IMG/VR virus record: IMGVR_UViG_3300042879_001768
Coordinates: 1 to 26,918 of that record
DNA: 26,918 nucleotides
Strand: one strand, 5' to 3'
Origin: a virus
In this document: piece after piece, positions 11,431 through 19,388 of the stretch
How positions within the stretch are numbered: the first letter of the stretch is position 1
How the letters are laid out: each line of letters begins with the position of its first letter
Notes under the pieces: model-generated
Told to the model about the DNA's origin: nothing
Seen by the model: only the letters and a program-made list of their open reading frames with translations
The model's database searches: none
Position numbers and translations under genes: made by a program

Positions 11431-12413
11431 AATACCTTGCCTTTGAAGATTCGCTTATTACGGAACTCAAACTCATCCCCTGCCATGTCAACCATAGCAA
11501 ACCCATGATTCCATTTGTTGAGCGGCATATAGGCCGGATGTAGTTCCGAGAGGCACCCGATACTGAATGTGGTTACCATCTTCCCTGCTAATGTCGGTTC
11601 GGTATGCTCGGATGTTTGGTGATTATGGCCTTGAAAGCATGATACCTTTGAACGCAGGAATAACCCCCTTGCAGGGTTTACTGGTGCTGATATTCCCCCA
11701 ACGTATTCATGCCCGTGTATGCCCCACAAATGGCCAATCTGCATAGGTCTTTTATTGTCTATGATTTCTATACCTTCCGCCCTTGCTTTAAGGATATTGG
11801 CAAATTCAAATTCCTCTATCCCTACCAGTTCACTTGCCTTCTCCATTAGGAAATGCTCATAACGCTCTTCATGGTTTCCGGTTTTGAAATAAATCTTGCA
11901 GTTGAATGTCTTTTTTATGATGGCGAATAGTTCCTTAAAGGTATCGAGTTCCTGCTTAAAGTTGCGTTTCTTTGGATCCTTTACAAATCTGCTTAACCTA
12001 TGGCAGTCAATGGTATCTCCATTCAGTAGTATAGCATCCGGTTTTTCTTTCTTTGCAAAGTCAAAAGCAGCCGTTAATGCTTCAATGGAGTGATATGGTA
12101 CATGGATGTCAGATAATATAAGGATTCGCTTATGGCCTTTTATTTTGTACGGGGTGAAGTTTGCTTCATCCGAATCGGGCAAATTATACGGATTTTTTGG
12201 TCTGTCGGTTTTCATGTAGTATTCGGATTTATTTACTTTGTTAATATTTCCTTTTCCAAATTTACCTTCAATGTATCGAAGCATTGACCTTGCAGATTCA
12301 ATATCCTTAAATAGCAGATTATTCTCTGCATACATTATACGGGCAAGTTTCATTGAAGGCATCTTTGCCCCATACTTATCTCGATATTGTCTTGCTACAT
12401 CGCTTTTGGTCAT
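11427..12413 (-). CDS. Calcineurin-like metallophosphoesterase with N-terminal DNA-binding-like region
   Basis: The 328-aa protein has every metal motif of the family: SDIHVPY (D102, H104), NGDTID (131-136), GNHEE (179-183), GIHGHEY (231-237) and GHNH (262-265). The first 60 residues (MTKSDVARQYRDKYGAKMPS, then LARIMYAENNLLFKDIESARSML) look like a helix-turn-helix of the kind seen in phage phosphoesterases and terminase-like proteins. It would hydrolyse a phosphodiester or phosphomonoester, possibly nucleic acid, with two metal ions. ATGA overlaps join it to both neighbours. It lies at the end of the structural operon rather than with the replication genes. Confidence 0.85.
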   Translation of the reverse strand: MTKSDVARQYRDKYGAKMPSMKLARIMYAENNLLFKDIESARSMLRYIEGKFGKGNINKVNKSEYYMKTDRPKNPYNLPDSDEANFTPYKIKGHKRILILSDIHVPYHSIEALTAAFDFAKKEKPDAILLNGDTIDCHRLSRFVKDPKKRNFKQELDTFKELFAIIKKTFNCKIYFKTGNHEERYEHFLMEKASELVGIEEFEFANILKARAEGIEIIDNKRPMQIGHLWGIHGHEYVGGISAPVNPARGLFLRSKVSCFQGHNHQTSEHTEPTLAGKMVTTFSIGCLSELHPAYMPLNKWNHGFAMVDMAGDEFEFRNKRIFKGKVL

Positions 12414-12682
12414 AGATGTGCTTCAACTATCATTTCGGCTAAAGAAGTCCAATAGGTTACCCCTGCTTTCACTACCTTGCCTTGCAATATCCATAGTCCA
12501 GGTATATCAATATCGCCCACCGTTGTAGTGTATGTTATCTCATGGTTAGCTACAACGGTTGCACTCCATGACCCAGTTTGACCGGATGGCTTCTTATAGT
12601 AAATGTCAGCAGATGTCGGGTTGTGTAGATTAACCCCTTGCTCTGTGAGTTTTATCGTTACGTTGGTGCCGTTGTATATCAT
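12410..12682 (-). CDS. Small beta-rich virion/baseplate-like protein
   Basis: The 90-aa product has a pattern of beta strands (NVTIKLTEQGVNLHNPTSADIYYKK, SWSATVVANHEITYTTTVGDID, GLWILQGKV). It resembles small Ig-like or BppU-N-type domains that follow the tail-fibre genes in many phages: a YYKKPSG turn, then W-S-A and a GDI.IPG.W.LQ core. It probably decorates the virion or fibre. ATGA junctions on both sides show that it is translated with the neighbouring repeat protein and the phosphoesterase. Function by context only. Confidence 0.55.
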   Translation of the reverse strand: MIYNGTNVTIKLTEQGVNLHNPTSADIYYKKPSGQTGSWSATVVANHEITYTTTVGDIDIPGLWILQGKVVKAGVTYWTSLAEMIVEAHL

Positions 12683-13422
12683 GATTCAAAAGTTGATGTG
12701 ATAGTTACGTTATAATGATTTGATGCTTGTATAGTTACCGGTGTGCTTTGTTCATCTTCAATAGTAACGGTATTATTCTGTTGACTTGCAATACTTACCT
12801 GTGTAGTTTGCGCTGCTTGAATTGTTACGTTAGAATTGAACTGATACAAAGGTACTATCAGATTCGCATCGAAACCTGTCAGCACAAATGTACCACGTTC
12901 GGCCGTTAGTGTAGCATCCCCTTCTTTCTGTAATGCGGCATCGTTGCCGGTGAGTAGGTAAGTACCTTTGTCAGCCGTTAGTGTGCGAAGTATGTCAATG
13001 GTGGCAGCATTGCCTACAAGTGTGAATGTACCTTTGTCAGCGGCTATGTTGCGACTTGCTATAGTTGCGGCATCGTTTCCAGTAAGTACAAATGTACCTT
13101 TGTCAGCTGCAACTGACTTAACTACCTGAAAGTTGGCATCTATTCCGGTCAGTACAAATGTACCCTTATCGGCTGCGATTTGCCTTGATGCAATAGTACC
13201 TGCATTATTACCCGTTAGTGTGTAGGTTGCGGTATCGCCTACAATGGTCTTTCCTAACTGGAAATTAGCATCGCCACCGGTGAGAGTGAAGGCGGCAATT
13301 GTTGCAGCTATCTGAAAAGCACTTCTTAAATCTATTACGTTACCTGTCAGGGTATAGGTACCCCTATCAGCGACAATGGTATTGCCCGTTGCTCCCTGAT
13401 TACGTAATAGCGTTAAAAGCAT
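12679..13422 (-). CDS. Tandem-repeat virion protein (ADKGTFxLTGxDA units)
   Basis: The 247-aa protein is built from eight successive units of about 22-24 residues, most with the consensus ADKGTF.LTG.DA.., from residue 18 to about 190. A beta-strand tail follows (VTIQAAQTTQVSIASQQNNTV and VTIQASNHYNVTI repeats). The DNA repeat period is about 66 bases. Such GTF.LTG repeats occur in phage structural proteins and suggest an elongated beta fibre or decoration protein. The number of units could change by recombination. The start ATG 13422 overlaps the end of the 51-aa gene upstream by 23 bases. Confidence 0.65.
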   Translation of the reverse strand: MLLTLLRNQGATGNTIVADRGTYTLTGNVIDLRSAFQIAATIAAFTLTGGDANFQLGKTIVGDTATYTLTGNNAGTIASRQIAADKGTFVLTGIDANFQVVKSVAADKGTFVLTGNDAATIASRNIAADKGTFTLVGNAATIDILRTLTADKGTYLLTGNDAALQKEGDATLTAERGTFVLTGFDANLIVPLYQFNSNVTIQAAQTTQVSIASQQNNTVTIEDEQSTPVTIQASNHYNVTITSTFES

Positions 13423-13555
13423 TGTTCGCTTCTATTAGTTCTTGTTCAAGTTGTATAACACATTCAATATCCCCACGCTGCTTCGCTGCACCTATCAAAA
13501 GTTGAAGGTGGTTGATGCGCTTGCTCCATAGTTCCTTTTCTTCTGCCTGTGTCAT
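13400..13555 (-). CDS. Small helical protein (51 aa), too short for usual cut-offs
   Basis: ATG 13555 is two bases after the stop of the kelch-like gene and the frame ends at 13400 with TAA, overlapping the repeat-protein start by 23 bases. The product (MTQAEEKELWSKRINHLQLL and EQELIEANNAFNAIT) is almost entirely helical with heptad-like Leu/Ile positions. No family recognised; the tight spacing supports it. A small coiled-coil partner of the adjacent fibre proteins is possible. Confidence 0.55.
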   Translation of the reverse strand: MTQAEEKELWSKRINHLQLLIGAAKQRGDIECVIQLEQELIEANNAFNAIT

Positions 13556-13556
13556 A

Positions 13557-14990
13557 TTATTGGATTGCCATTTGTCTGAACATTAGAGTTGATGTGTTCA
13601 TCAACATATAAACGTACACTATAACCGTTGCTCCATCTTGATACTCAACATCAAAAGCAGTATCACCGACAATGGCAGCACCTTGTACCACCGGCATCGT
13701 GTTCCATCCATCCATCGCATTACCTGCTATATGGTATTTAAACCACCTGTTAGTAGCATCCTTTTGAATGTAGATATTGTCGCCATAATACGCATACTTT
13801 GTACCAGTTGTGAATGTTTCGGTAGCCGGAGCATACGTTACACCTGATACCCAAGTGTTAGCGGCTATGTCGTAATAGTCAAGTACAGCACCTGCTGCAC
13901 CTCTGAATGAGTAGATTCTGCGCCCGTTGATTATTGCATTTTCGGAAGTCCATGCAGAATTAGTTACACCCCATATCCAATGCCCTGACATCCCTGCTCC
14001 GGGTGCTGCTGCCCTTGCTGCACCGGGGGATAAGGTACTCCAGGTGTTGGCACCAATATCGTATCGGTATAAGGTAACTGCGTTGTTTCCCATGTAATAC
14101 AGGAAGTTATCATTTCCGGTAATCTGATATACGGAAGTTGCATCCGGTGTTGTAGTCCATGTTGCAACGGTGAGCGTGTCGGTCGTGTTTGCCGTAATAG
14201 TACGAATTTGCCCGGCTCCTGTTCCCGATACAATGCGTACCTGTGAGTTAATCCATTGGGATGCAGTCCATGTCTTTGTGTTATTTACAAGAGTTGTAGC
14301 CGTTGCGGAAGTTGCAGTACCGGAAGCAAGTGCTACATAATCCTGGTCATACCATGAAGGGGTTGCAATCAGTTTGCCATCGGTAGCAAGTGTAGCAGCC
14401 AATCCGGTAATGGTTAAGGTAGTCCATGTGTTGGTGGCATAGTCATATTTCCGGAAAGAACCTGCTGCTAATGTACCTGCACCGAGTACATACCATACCG
14501 GAGTGCATAAACGATATACGGTAGAAGCAGAAAATGCCGATGCCTGTGTTGCAACGGTTATAATTGCGTTAGTTCCAATAGTGTTAGAAACAATTTGCAA
14601 CGTAACCCCTGCGTTAGGGCCGGATAATATGTGAATAGAATACCCTGCTAAAGAACGGACAATAGTTTGGTTTGTTGTGATTGTCGAAGTAGTACCTGCC
14701 GTTGCAGTCAGCGATGAACCGATAGTTGTACCTGTTGACCATGCCCCTGCGGTAGCGGATGCCCCGGCTGATACCGACCCGGCTAATGCAGGCGAAGGAA
14801 GTTGCACCCATCCATCTTCATTAGGGTTATAAAGCCATGCAGTAGTTGCACCATTGACATATAACTGATTCTGCTTAAAGTGGCGAGAAGATGCGATGAA
14901 AGAACCTGCTGCAGATGCGGAAGGTGCAGGAGTTACTTGTTCCCATCTCTTAAGGTCTAATATCTGTCTATTTCCGTTTGTAGTTGGCAT
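13557..14990 (-). CDS. Kelch-like beta-propeller virion protein
   Basis: The 477-aa protein carries several kelch-like blades with the Y-D-x-x-x-N-T-W pattern: AWLYNPNEDGWVQLP, FRKYDYATNTWTTL, YRYDIGANTWSTLSPG, DYYDIAANTWVSG and FKYHIAGNAMDGWNTMP. Interleaved are two GTATSATATTLVNNTKTW-type loops (about 80-165 and 220-295). A six- or seven-bladed propeller for binding host surface glycans is likely. There is no signal peptide. Its start overlaps the preceding stop by one base (TAATG), so the surface-protein genes are translated in series. Receptor binding is inference from fold and position. Confidence 0.65.
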   Translation of the reverse strand: MPTTNGNRQILDLKRWEQVTPAPSASAAGSFIASSRHFKQNQLYVNGATTAWLYNPNEDGWVQLPSPALAGSVSAGASATAGAWSTGTTIGSSLTATAGTTSTITTNQTIVRSLAGYSIHILSGPNAGVTLQIVSNTIGTNAIITVATQASAFSASTVYRLCTPVWYVLGAGTLAAGSFRKYDYATNTWTTLTITGLAATLATDGKLIATPSWYDQDYVALASGTATSATATTLVNNTKTWTASQWINSQVRIVSGTGAGQIRTITANTTDTLTVATWTTTPDATSVYQITGNDNFLYYMGNNAVTLYRYDIGANTWSTLSPGAARAAAPGAGMSGHWIWGVTNSAWTSENAIINGRRIYSFRGAAGAVLDYYDIAANTWVSGVTYAPATETFTTGTKYAYYGDNIYIQKDATNRWFKYHIAGNAMDGWNTMPVVQGAAIVGDTAFDVEYQDGATVIVYVYMLMNTSTLMFRQMAIQ

Positions 14991-15421
14991 TATGTTACGT
15001 TTATATTTCTTCTTAAATTATCAGCGGTCATTCTTTCAAAGGATTGAACTTGTGAGTTCGCAGCCACACCGCCTATAGTGGCAAGGTTGGTTATGTTCCA
15101 TGTACCTCCCTGATTCGCAGTTACCGTACCAGATACAGGGGAAGTAACACCGGAAGGATCTACAAGCATACGGCCTGTGAGCGGGTTAACCTGTGCAAGT
15201 CCTATAGTCCGAGTCAGTGTCTGTATCGCCATCCGCATCGCTTCAATGGCTTCAATTAATTCACCATAAGCAGCTACGGGCATAGGGTTTGCATCGCTAA
15301 CATCATTAGCCACACCATCGCCACCCGTTACTGGTTTAATGCGTTGGTACAATATTCCGCCAATATCATCGGCTGCTATAGTTGCGCCACTACCCGGTGT
15401 ATATCCTACGTTATCTGCCAT
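14990..15421 (-). CDS. Virion protein, GATIAADDIGG family
   Basis: The 143-aa protein begins MADNVGYTPGSGATIAADDI and IGGILYQRIKPVTGGDGVANDVS, a motif I associate with virion-associated proteins found in many tailed phages. A helical segment (ELIEAIEAMRMAIQTLTRTIGL) and a beta-rich tail with ANQGGTWNIT follow. It is coupled by TAATG to both neighbours. It probably belongs to the fibre or baseplate periphery; function not known. Confidence 0.6.
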   Translation of the reverse strand: MADNVGYTPGSGATIAADDIGGILYQRIKPVTGGDGVANDVSDANPMPVAAYGELIEAIEAMRMAIQTLTRTIGLAQVNPLTGRMLVDPSGVTSPVSGTVTANQGGTWNITNLATIGGVAANSQVQSFERMTADNLRRNINVT

Positions 15422-15831
15422 TATTGAAGTGTTAAGAGTCCATTAGTGCCATCAAAGTCAACTGCCAAAGATTCACCGCTATTTAAAGTGAGAGCAGCAC
15501 CGTAATCATACCACCCAATCAAAGGCCCACCGGCAGCCGTAGAGTTGTAAACCACTATGTACCGGAATGGCCCAGTACTACCACCTGTAGATGTCAGGGT
15601 AATGTCATTGACTACCAACTTGTAAAGCCCGCCTGTCTGCGAAGATGCAGAAGTGGTAAGGTTACGGGTGGAAAGGTTGGTGTAGGTAATTTGCGTAATG
15701 TCCGCAAGTACGCTATTAGATGCAGTCGGAGCCACGTTTGATAAAGCAAGCGTTAACTGATTGCTTCCCAAGTTGTGGGTTCCTTCGGCTACTGCCTCTA
15801 CGAAAGAGTTAAATTTATTGAATACTGCCAT
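15421..15831 (-). CDS. Virion/tail-fibre-associated beta protein
   Basis: The 136-aa product MAVFNKFNSFVEAVAEGTHN then LTLALSNVAPTASNSVLADI, GGPLIGWYDYGAALTLNSGE and a LAVDFDGTNGLLTL end fits a small beta-sandwich phage protein often encoded next to GATIAADDIGG proteins. The WYDYG and D-F-D-G-T turns are typical of this type. It has no signal peptide, and follows the endolysin gene after 21 bases. Role in virion surface is inference. Confidence 0.6.
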   Translation of the reverse strand: MAVFNKFNSFVEAVAEGTHNLGSNQLTLALSNVAPTASNSVLADITQITYTNLSTRNLTTSASSQTGGLYKLVVNDITLTSTGGSTGPFRYIVVYNSTAAGGPLIGWYDYGAALTLNSGESLAVDFDGTNGLLTLQ

Positions 15832-15852
15832 GTTTATTAATTTAGCACAAAT

Positions 15853-16395
15853 TTACTCATTACTTTTCGATTTCAGCACCCCTGCAATCTTACGGGCAAT
15901 GCCCCACTTATTCGCTTGATATAGCTTCATATCGGTTAGGTTAGTAATAAAGCAAACCTCTATCAGTACCGTTTCTGCATCCGCTTTCATCCAAGCCAAA
16001 GACCTACGGGCGGTTAGTTTCTCCGGTCTAATTCCCCTATCCTTAAAGCCAACGGAAGTAAATATCTTCAGCAGGGATTCAGCCAATCCCTGCTCAAATT
16101 TGCTCACGTTATCGGGTACAATTACCTCACTACCCTTCGCTTCAGCGTTTGCCGATGCGTTCCAATGGATGTCAACTAAAATATCCCGTTTGGTGAACTT
16201 ACCACGCAGCCATGCAAGGGTTTGGGCAAGTGCATTTGAGTTGCTATCGGTAAGCGGTACAATGCCCTCTTTTTGCAGTTCAGCCACAATCATATCCCGT
16301 AACTCAATGGCTAAATCACGCTCAATGTAATTATTACCGGAAGCACCGGGATCGGCTCCACCATGCCCTGCTGATAGGATTATTTTTCTCGCCAT
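15853..16395 (-). CDS. N-acetylmuramoyl-L-alanine amidase (Amidase_3), endolysin
   Basis: The 180-aa enzyme has the full Amidase_3 site: LSAGHGGADPG (H11), IERDLAIEL (E25), VDIHWNAS (H77) and LIEVCFITN (E146). It hydrolyses the bond between N-acetylmuramic acid and L-alanine in peptidoglycan at lysis. It lacks a signal peptide and any wall-binding domain, so it needs a holin to reach the periplasm. The start overlaps the end of the spanin gene by 16 bases, and the holin candidates are just upstream, making a compact lysis cassette. Confidence 0.9.
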   Translation of the reverse strand: MARKIILSAGHGGADPGASGNNYIERDLAIELRDMIVAELQKEGIVPLTDSNSNALAQTLAWLRGKFTKRDILVDIHWNASANAEAKGSEVIVPDNVSKFEQGLAESLLKIFTSVGFKDRGIRPEKLTARRSLAWMKADAETVLIEVCFITNLTDMKLYQANKWGIARKIAGVLKSKSNE

Positions 16396-16838
16396 GATTT
16401 ATAGATTAAAAATGCTATAATACCCACAACTGATAAAGCTAACCAAAACGGCAATCGTTTAGTTTCCTTATTACGATACTCCGATTGACTAAATGCCGTT
16501 ACGCTGCCCGTTGCCTTTACGCTATCCCTACGGATTCCGTTAGCCACCTCTTTACTTGATGCCTTTACGTTCTCATAAATTATCCGTTTGCGAAGGATAG
16601 GAACGGTTGTATAGGTTGTATCGAATAGTTCTACTGTCTTTGTCTGAATGTCAATCCATTCCTGAAGTGTACGGGTAGTATCAATCACCGATACCCTCAT
16701 AGTATCGTAAACGTACACCGTTACCGTTTCGGTTTTCCCCTTTGCTTTTTTGGTTGTATTGCAGCCGAATATGATTAGCAGTAATGCTGCCAATCCGAAA
16801 ACAACGGGGAACCAATTATAGTTTTTGTTCTGGCTCAT
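16380..16838 (-). CDS. Unimolecular spanin (u-spanin)-like protein
   Basis: The 152-aa product has an N-terminal hydrophobic stretch (FPVVFGLAALLLIIFGC, about 10-26) ending in a lipobox with the +1 Cys at C26, then a charged, strand-rich periplasmic part of about 100 residues. One transmembrane helix (FWLALSVVGIIAFLIY, about 131-146) with a basic tail closes it. An outer-membrane lipid anchor plus an inner-membrane span in one protein is the topology of T1 gp11-type u-spanins, which fuse the two membranes at lysis. ATG 16838 (MSQNKN) is preferred over 16865 because it gives a normal signal peptide. It overlaps the preceding gene by 23 bases and the endolysin by 16. Confidence 0.7.
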   Translation of the reverse strand: MSQNKNYNWFPVVFGLAALLLIIFGCNTTKKAKGKTETVTVYVYDTMRVSVIDTTRTLQEWIDIQTKTVELFDTTYTTVPILRKRIIYENVKASSKEVANGIRRDSVKATGSVTAFSQSEYRNKETKRLPFWLALSVVGIIAFLIYKSWREK

Positions 16839-17076
16839 CAGGTACGATTGCATAGTGTTCACCATTTGCGAGAATTGCGGAGAATACCTCCAATAAGGTT
16901 GGCAGGAAAGCGATAATAGTTGCTACACTTGCCATCTGATGGTCATTGAGTTTGAATATCTGAAACACGGCTATAACGGTGGGGCCGGATAGCAGTCCGA
17001 TAACCCTTTTTGCCTTTCGGTACCATTTCGGAGCCGGCTTGTTTACGTTGGTTAAACTAATGTTTGTCTTTCCCAT
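16816..17076 (-). CDS. Membrane protein, holin-like
   Basis: The 86-aa product starts with a basic region (KPAPKWYRKAKRVIG) and has two hydrophobic stretches (VIGLLSGPTVIAVFQIF, about 25-41, and VATIIAFLPTLLEVFSAIL, about 51-69), then an acidic tail. Two spans, small size, position between a second small holin candidate and the spanin, and a 20-base overlap with both genes fit a holin or antiholin. No further signature is present. It would control the timing of amidase release. Confidence 0.6.
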   Translation of the reverse strand: MGKTNISLTNVNKPAPKWYRKAKRVIGLLSGPTVIAVFQIFKLNDHQMASVATIIAFLPTLLEVFSAILANGEHYAIVPDEPEQKL

Positions 17077-17230
17077 TTCTGTACTTATTTATGTTCACGA
17101 ATATCGTAACGAGTGCGCTGACTATGGTGCAGTAAGTTGCCAAATCCGATGCAGTTAGATGGCTGAATACCCAAAAGGTTAACGTTACAAGCAGTCCATT
17201 GATACCTGCATCATTTGTTTGGTGTTCCAT
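17057..17230 (-). CDS. Short holin-like membrane protein (57 aa)
   Basis: A 57-aa frame from ATG 17230 to TAG 17057 that is too short for usual cut-offs. It holds two hydrophobic stretches separated by a short turn (GLLVTLTFWVFSHLT and YCTIVSALVTIFVNI) and ends in a basic tail (NKYRNGKDKH), the layout of class II holins. It overlaps the next gene by 20 bases, and starts three bases after the stop of the upstream secreted-protein gene. This is the better holin candidate of the two; the other may be its partner. Confidence 0.6.
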   Translation of the reverse strand: MEHQTNDAGINGLLVTLTFWVFSHLTASDLATYCTIVSALVTIFVNINKYRNGKDKH

Positions 17231-17232
17231 TG

Positions 17233-17571
17233 CTAACGCTTAATCAGTTTGTAAAAGTTTAAGATGTAATCATCTATGAGTGTGTTATCCGTTCCCCACT
17301 CTTGCACTATTGATGCAGGGATAGGTACATTGCCATCGAATATCTTTTTTCCTTTTTTGTCGTATGCGACTACATAGGAATTGCAACCCTGTGCGGTATC
17401 TCTGCCAAGTCCGAACACTACCCAAGTAACTTGAGTAATGGTGTCCTTTGTCAGTTTGTTGAACTCTACAGGGTTTACCTGGATGGCAGCAGGTATAGTG
17501 TCTGCTTGTACTTGCACCTGAACGGGTGCGGTTACTGATAATGTGATTGCGGTTGCGATTGCGGTGAGCAT
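17233..17571 (-). CDS. Secreted hypothetical protein
   Basis: The 112-aa product starts with a signal-peptide-like stretch (MLTAIATAITLSVTAPVQVQ) and continues with a small domain (ITQVTWVVFGLGRDTAQGCN, SYVVAYDKKGKKIFDGNVPI, ASIVQEWG). A GCN Cys after the first quarter is single. I do not know a family. It lies between the tail fibre and the holin candidates, so it may act in lysis, superinfection exclusion or as a periplasmic fibre partner. No operon gap is present (14 bases after the fibre stop). Confidence 0.55.
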   Translation of the reverse strand: MLTAIATAITLSVTAPVQVQVQADTIPAAIQVNPVEFNKLTKDTITQVTWVVFGLGRDTAQGCNSYVVAYDKKGKKIFDGNVPIPASIVQEWGTDNTLIDDYILNFYKLIKR

Positions 17572-17584
17572 AGTATATTTTTTA

Positions 17585-19387
17585 TTAGTTAGATATTATT
17601 TTCCAGTTTGCGCCATCCGATATAATGTGTACTCTTGACCATTGTGTTGCAAGTGATTGAGTGGTTGCGCCATCAATGGTCTGTGAGCCGTTAGGGTCAA
17701 CGGTTATCGTACCCGTTCCGCTATTCTTAATTATGAGTATTCTTCCCGTATTACCTACTGCCGTGAAAAGGTTAACGGTAAAAGTTCCTGTTGTGCAGTC
17801 AATAAAATAATCATTTGTTGTAGCGGTGTAGGTTGTAGTACGGGCAAGGTATGCCTGTTCAAATCCATTGCCAGATATTGAACCGTTTACTTGTAATTGG
17901 TCTACTCCGTTGTCGGTAGTGGTATTGGCTAATACTCTACCTGCTGATGTAACTCTAACCCTTTCCGCACTATTTGTATAAAGTATCAAATTATTAGAGG
18001 CACCTAATGCACCAACTGCCATATCATTATTTGAACCTCCTGACAAAGCACCTGATGCGTTTCCTATTTGTCCGAATTGTTGCGAAGAACTATGAGCAAA
18101 TAAATTTATATTATTTGTTGATTGTGTTGTATAATTTATAATATTACTTCCTGTTGCTGCAAAACTTAAGGCATAACTTGACGGTGCAGTATTAATACCT
18201 ACTAATCCGTTTATTCTTGTATTTCCTGATATTGTTGCATCACCCCCCACCGTTGCATTGGTGGTTACGGAAAGGTTTGTTGTAGTTGCAAGAGTTGATA
18301 CATTCATACTCCCACTCACCTGCAATTTATCTACTCCATTATCGGTGTTGGTGTTGATTAATGCAGTACCATCTACTACCAATCTTGCAGCAGGTGCAGT
18401 ATAACTACCTATACTCATATTGCCTGCTGCGGTTATACGCATACGATGAGTAATAGTACCTAATACTGCATCTGCTCCGGATGAATTTGTAGGGCAATTA
18501 TAATATATCAAATCACCTGATTCATAACTAATTATTGATGCAGGGCCATTGTTCAAGTATCTCCAACCAGTACCAGGAATTACATAAGCATTATTTACTA
18601 ATGGGTATGCATCATTTGAACCACCCAAAAATGCTGATAAACTTTCTCCATTACCTGCTGTTCCTAATCGAATACCACCTGATGTTATATTAATCCTACT
18701 TGAAAATGTGCTAATTCCACTAACATTAAACGTACCGCCAACAGATGCGTTGCTTGTGGCTGATAAAGTTTGTGCAGTTGCTTTTGCTGATACATTCATA
18801 CTCCCACTCACCTGTAATTTATCAACTCCGTTATCGGTGGTAGTGTTTAGTAAAAGATTTCCCCCTGTTGTTAAATTCATTTGGGTTGCTGATGCCCAAG
18901 TACCAAAAGAAAATTGGTCGCTTCCGCTTATTACAATTGCCCTTGCCGTTTGTGATGTTCTATCCAATCTTATTTGGTCGCCAATGGAACTACTTATATT
19001 TAATTTTCCACTCGGACTTGTCGTACCTATCCCAACATTCCCCGATGGATTAATCGTCATAGCCACCGCAGATGCAGAATCAACTATTGATGAATTACCC
19101 AAAGCACTCGATGAAGTGAATTTAGGTATGTAATTAGTAGTACCACTTCCACTAATACCACCTCCACCTGCCCCTACTTTCTGCCAGGTTCTTTTGTACT
19201 TGATGTAAAGCGAACTATCAGCAGGGCGAATAAGTATCTGCGAACTATCGGCCGCAACTCCGGCAGCAGTATCTTTCGTAGGAATACCAATACCATTCAC
19301 ATATCTAACCTTACTACCCGTTAGCTGCCATTGAGCCGTAACTGATAGGGATAAAAGTATTGCACAGATTGTTAATAACTTTCTCAT
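17585..19387 (-). CDS. Tail fibre-like protein with repeat units and signal peptide
   Basis: The 600-aa protein begins with an apparent signal peptide, MRKLLTICAILLSLSVTAQW, unusual for a virion protein but common in fibre-like proteins of Bacteroidota phages. It continues with a glycine-rich hinge (GAGGGGISGSG, then TTNYIPKFTSSSALGNS). The bulk is repeated units with the core LQVSGSMNVS preceded by TTTDNGVDK, three times (near residues 180-200, 345-365 and 490-510), each followed by a strand-rich VGG.F..SG element. The end (TFTVNLFTAVGNTGRILIIK) is typical of fibre tips. No intramolecular chaperone is seen. It follows the tail-tip genes and probably binds the host. Confidence 0.65.
   Translation of the reverse strand: MRKLLTICAILLSLSVTAQWQLTGSKVRYVNGIGIPTKDTAAGVAADSSQILIRPADSSLYIKYKRTWQKVGAGGGGISGSGTTNYIPKFTSSSALGNSSIVDSASAVAMTINPSGNVGIGTTSPSGKLNISSSIGDQIRLDRTSQTARAIVISGSDQFSFGTWASATQMNLTTGGNLLLNTTTDNGVDKLQVSGSMNVSAKATAQTLSATSNASVGGTFNVSGISTFSSRINITSGGIRLGTAGNGESLSAFLGGSNDAYPLVNNAYVIPGTGWRYLNNGPASIISYESGDLIYYNCPTNSSGADAVLGTITHRMRITAAGNMSIGSYTAPAARLVVDGTALINTNTDNGVDKLQVSGSMNVSTLATTTNLSVTTNATVGGDATISGNTRINGLVGINTAPSSYALSFAATGSNIINYTTQSTNNINLFAHSSSQQFGQIGNASGALSGGSNNDMAVGALGASNNLILYTNSAERVRVTSAGRVLANTTTDNGVDQLQVNGSISGNGFEQAYLARTTTYTATTNDYFIDCTTGTFTVNLFTAVGNTGRILIIKNSGTGTITVDPNGSQTIDGATTQSLATQWSRVHIISDGANWKIISN
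17888..18852. repeat. Three imperfect direct repeats in the tail fibre gene
   Basis: Copies lie near 17888-17935, 18306-18362 and 18796-18852 (plus strand). The latter two share ACTCCCACTCACCTG followed by a nearly identical 40-base stretch. They encode the TDNGVDKLQVSG units and could recombine to change fibre length. Confidence 0.6.
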
Positions 19388-19388
19388 A

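Noticed and set aside
17585-19387. Diversity-generating retroelement acting on fibre genes
   Set aside because: No reverse transcriptase and no template/variable repeat pair with adenine-biased differences in the window.
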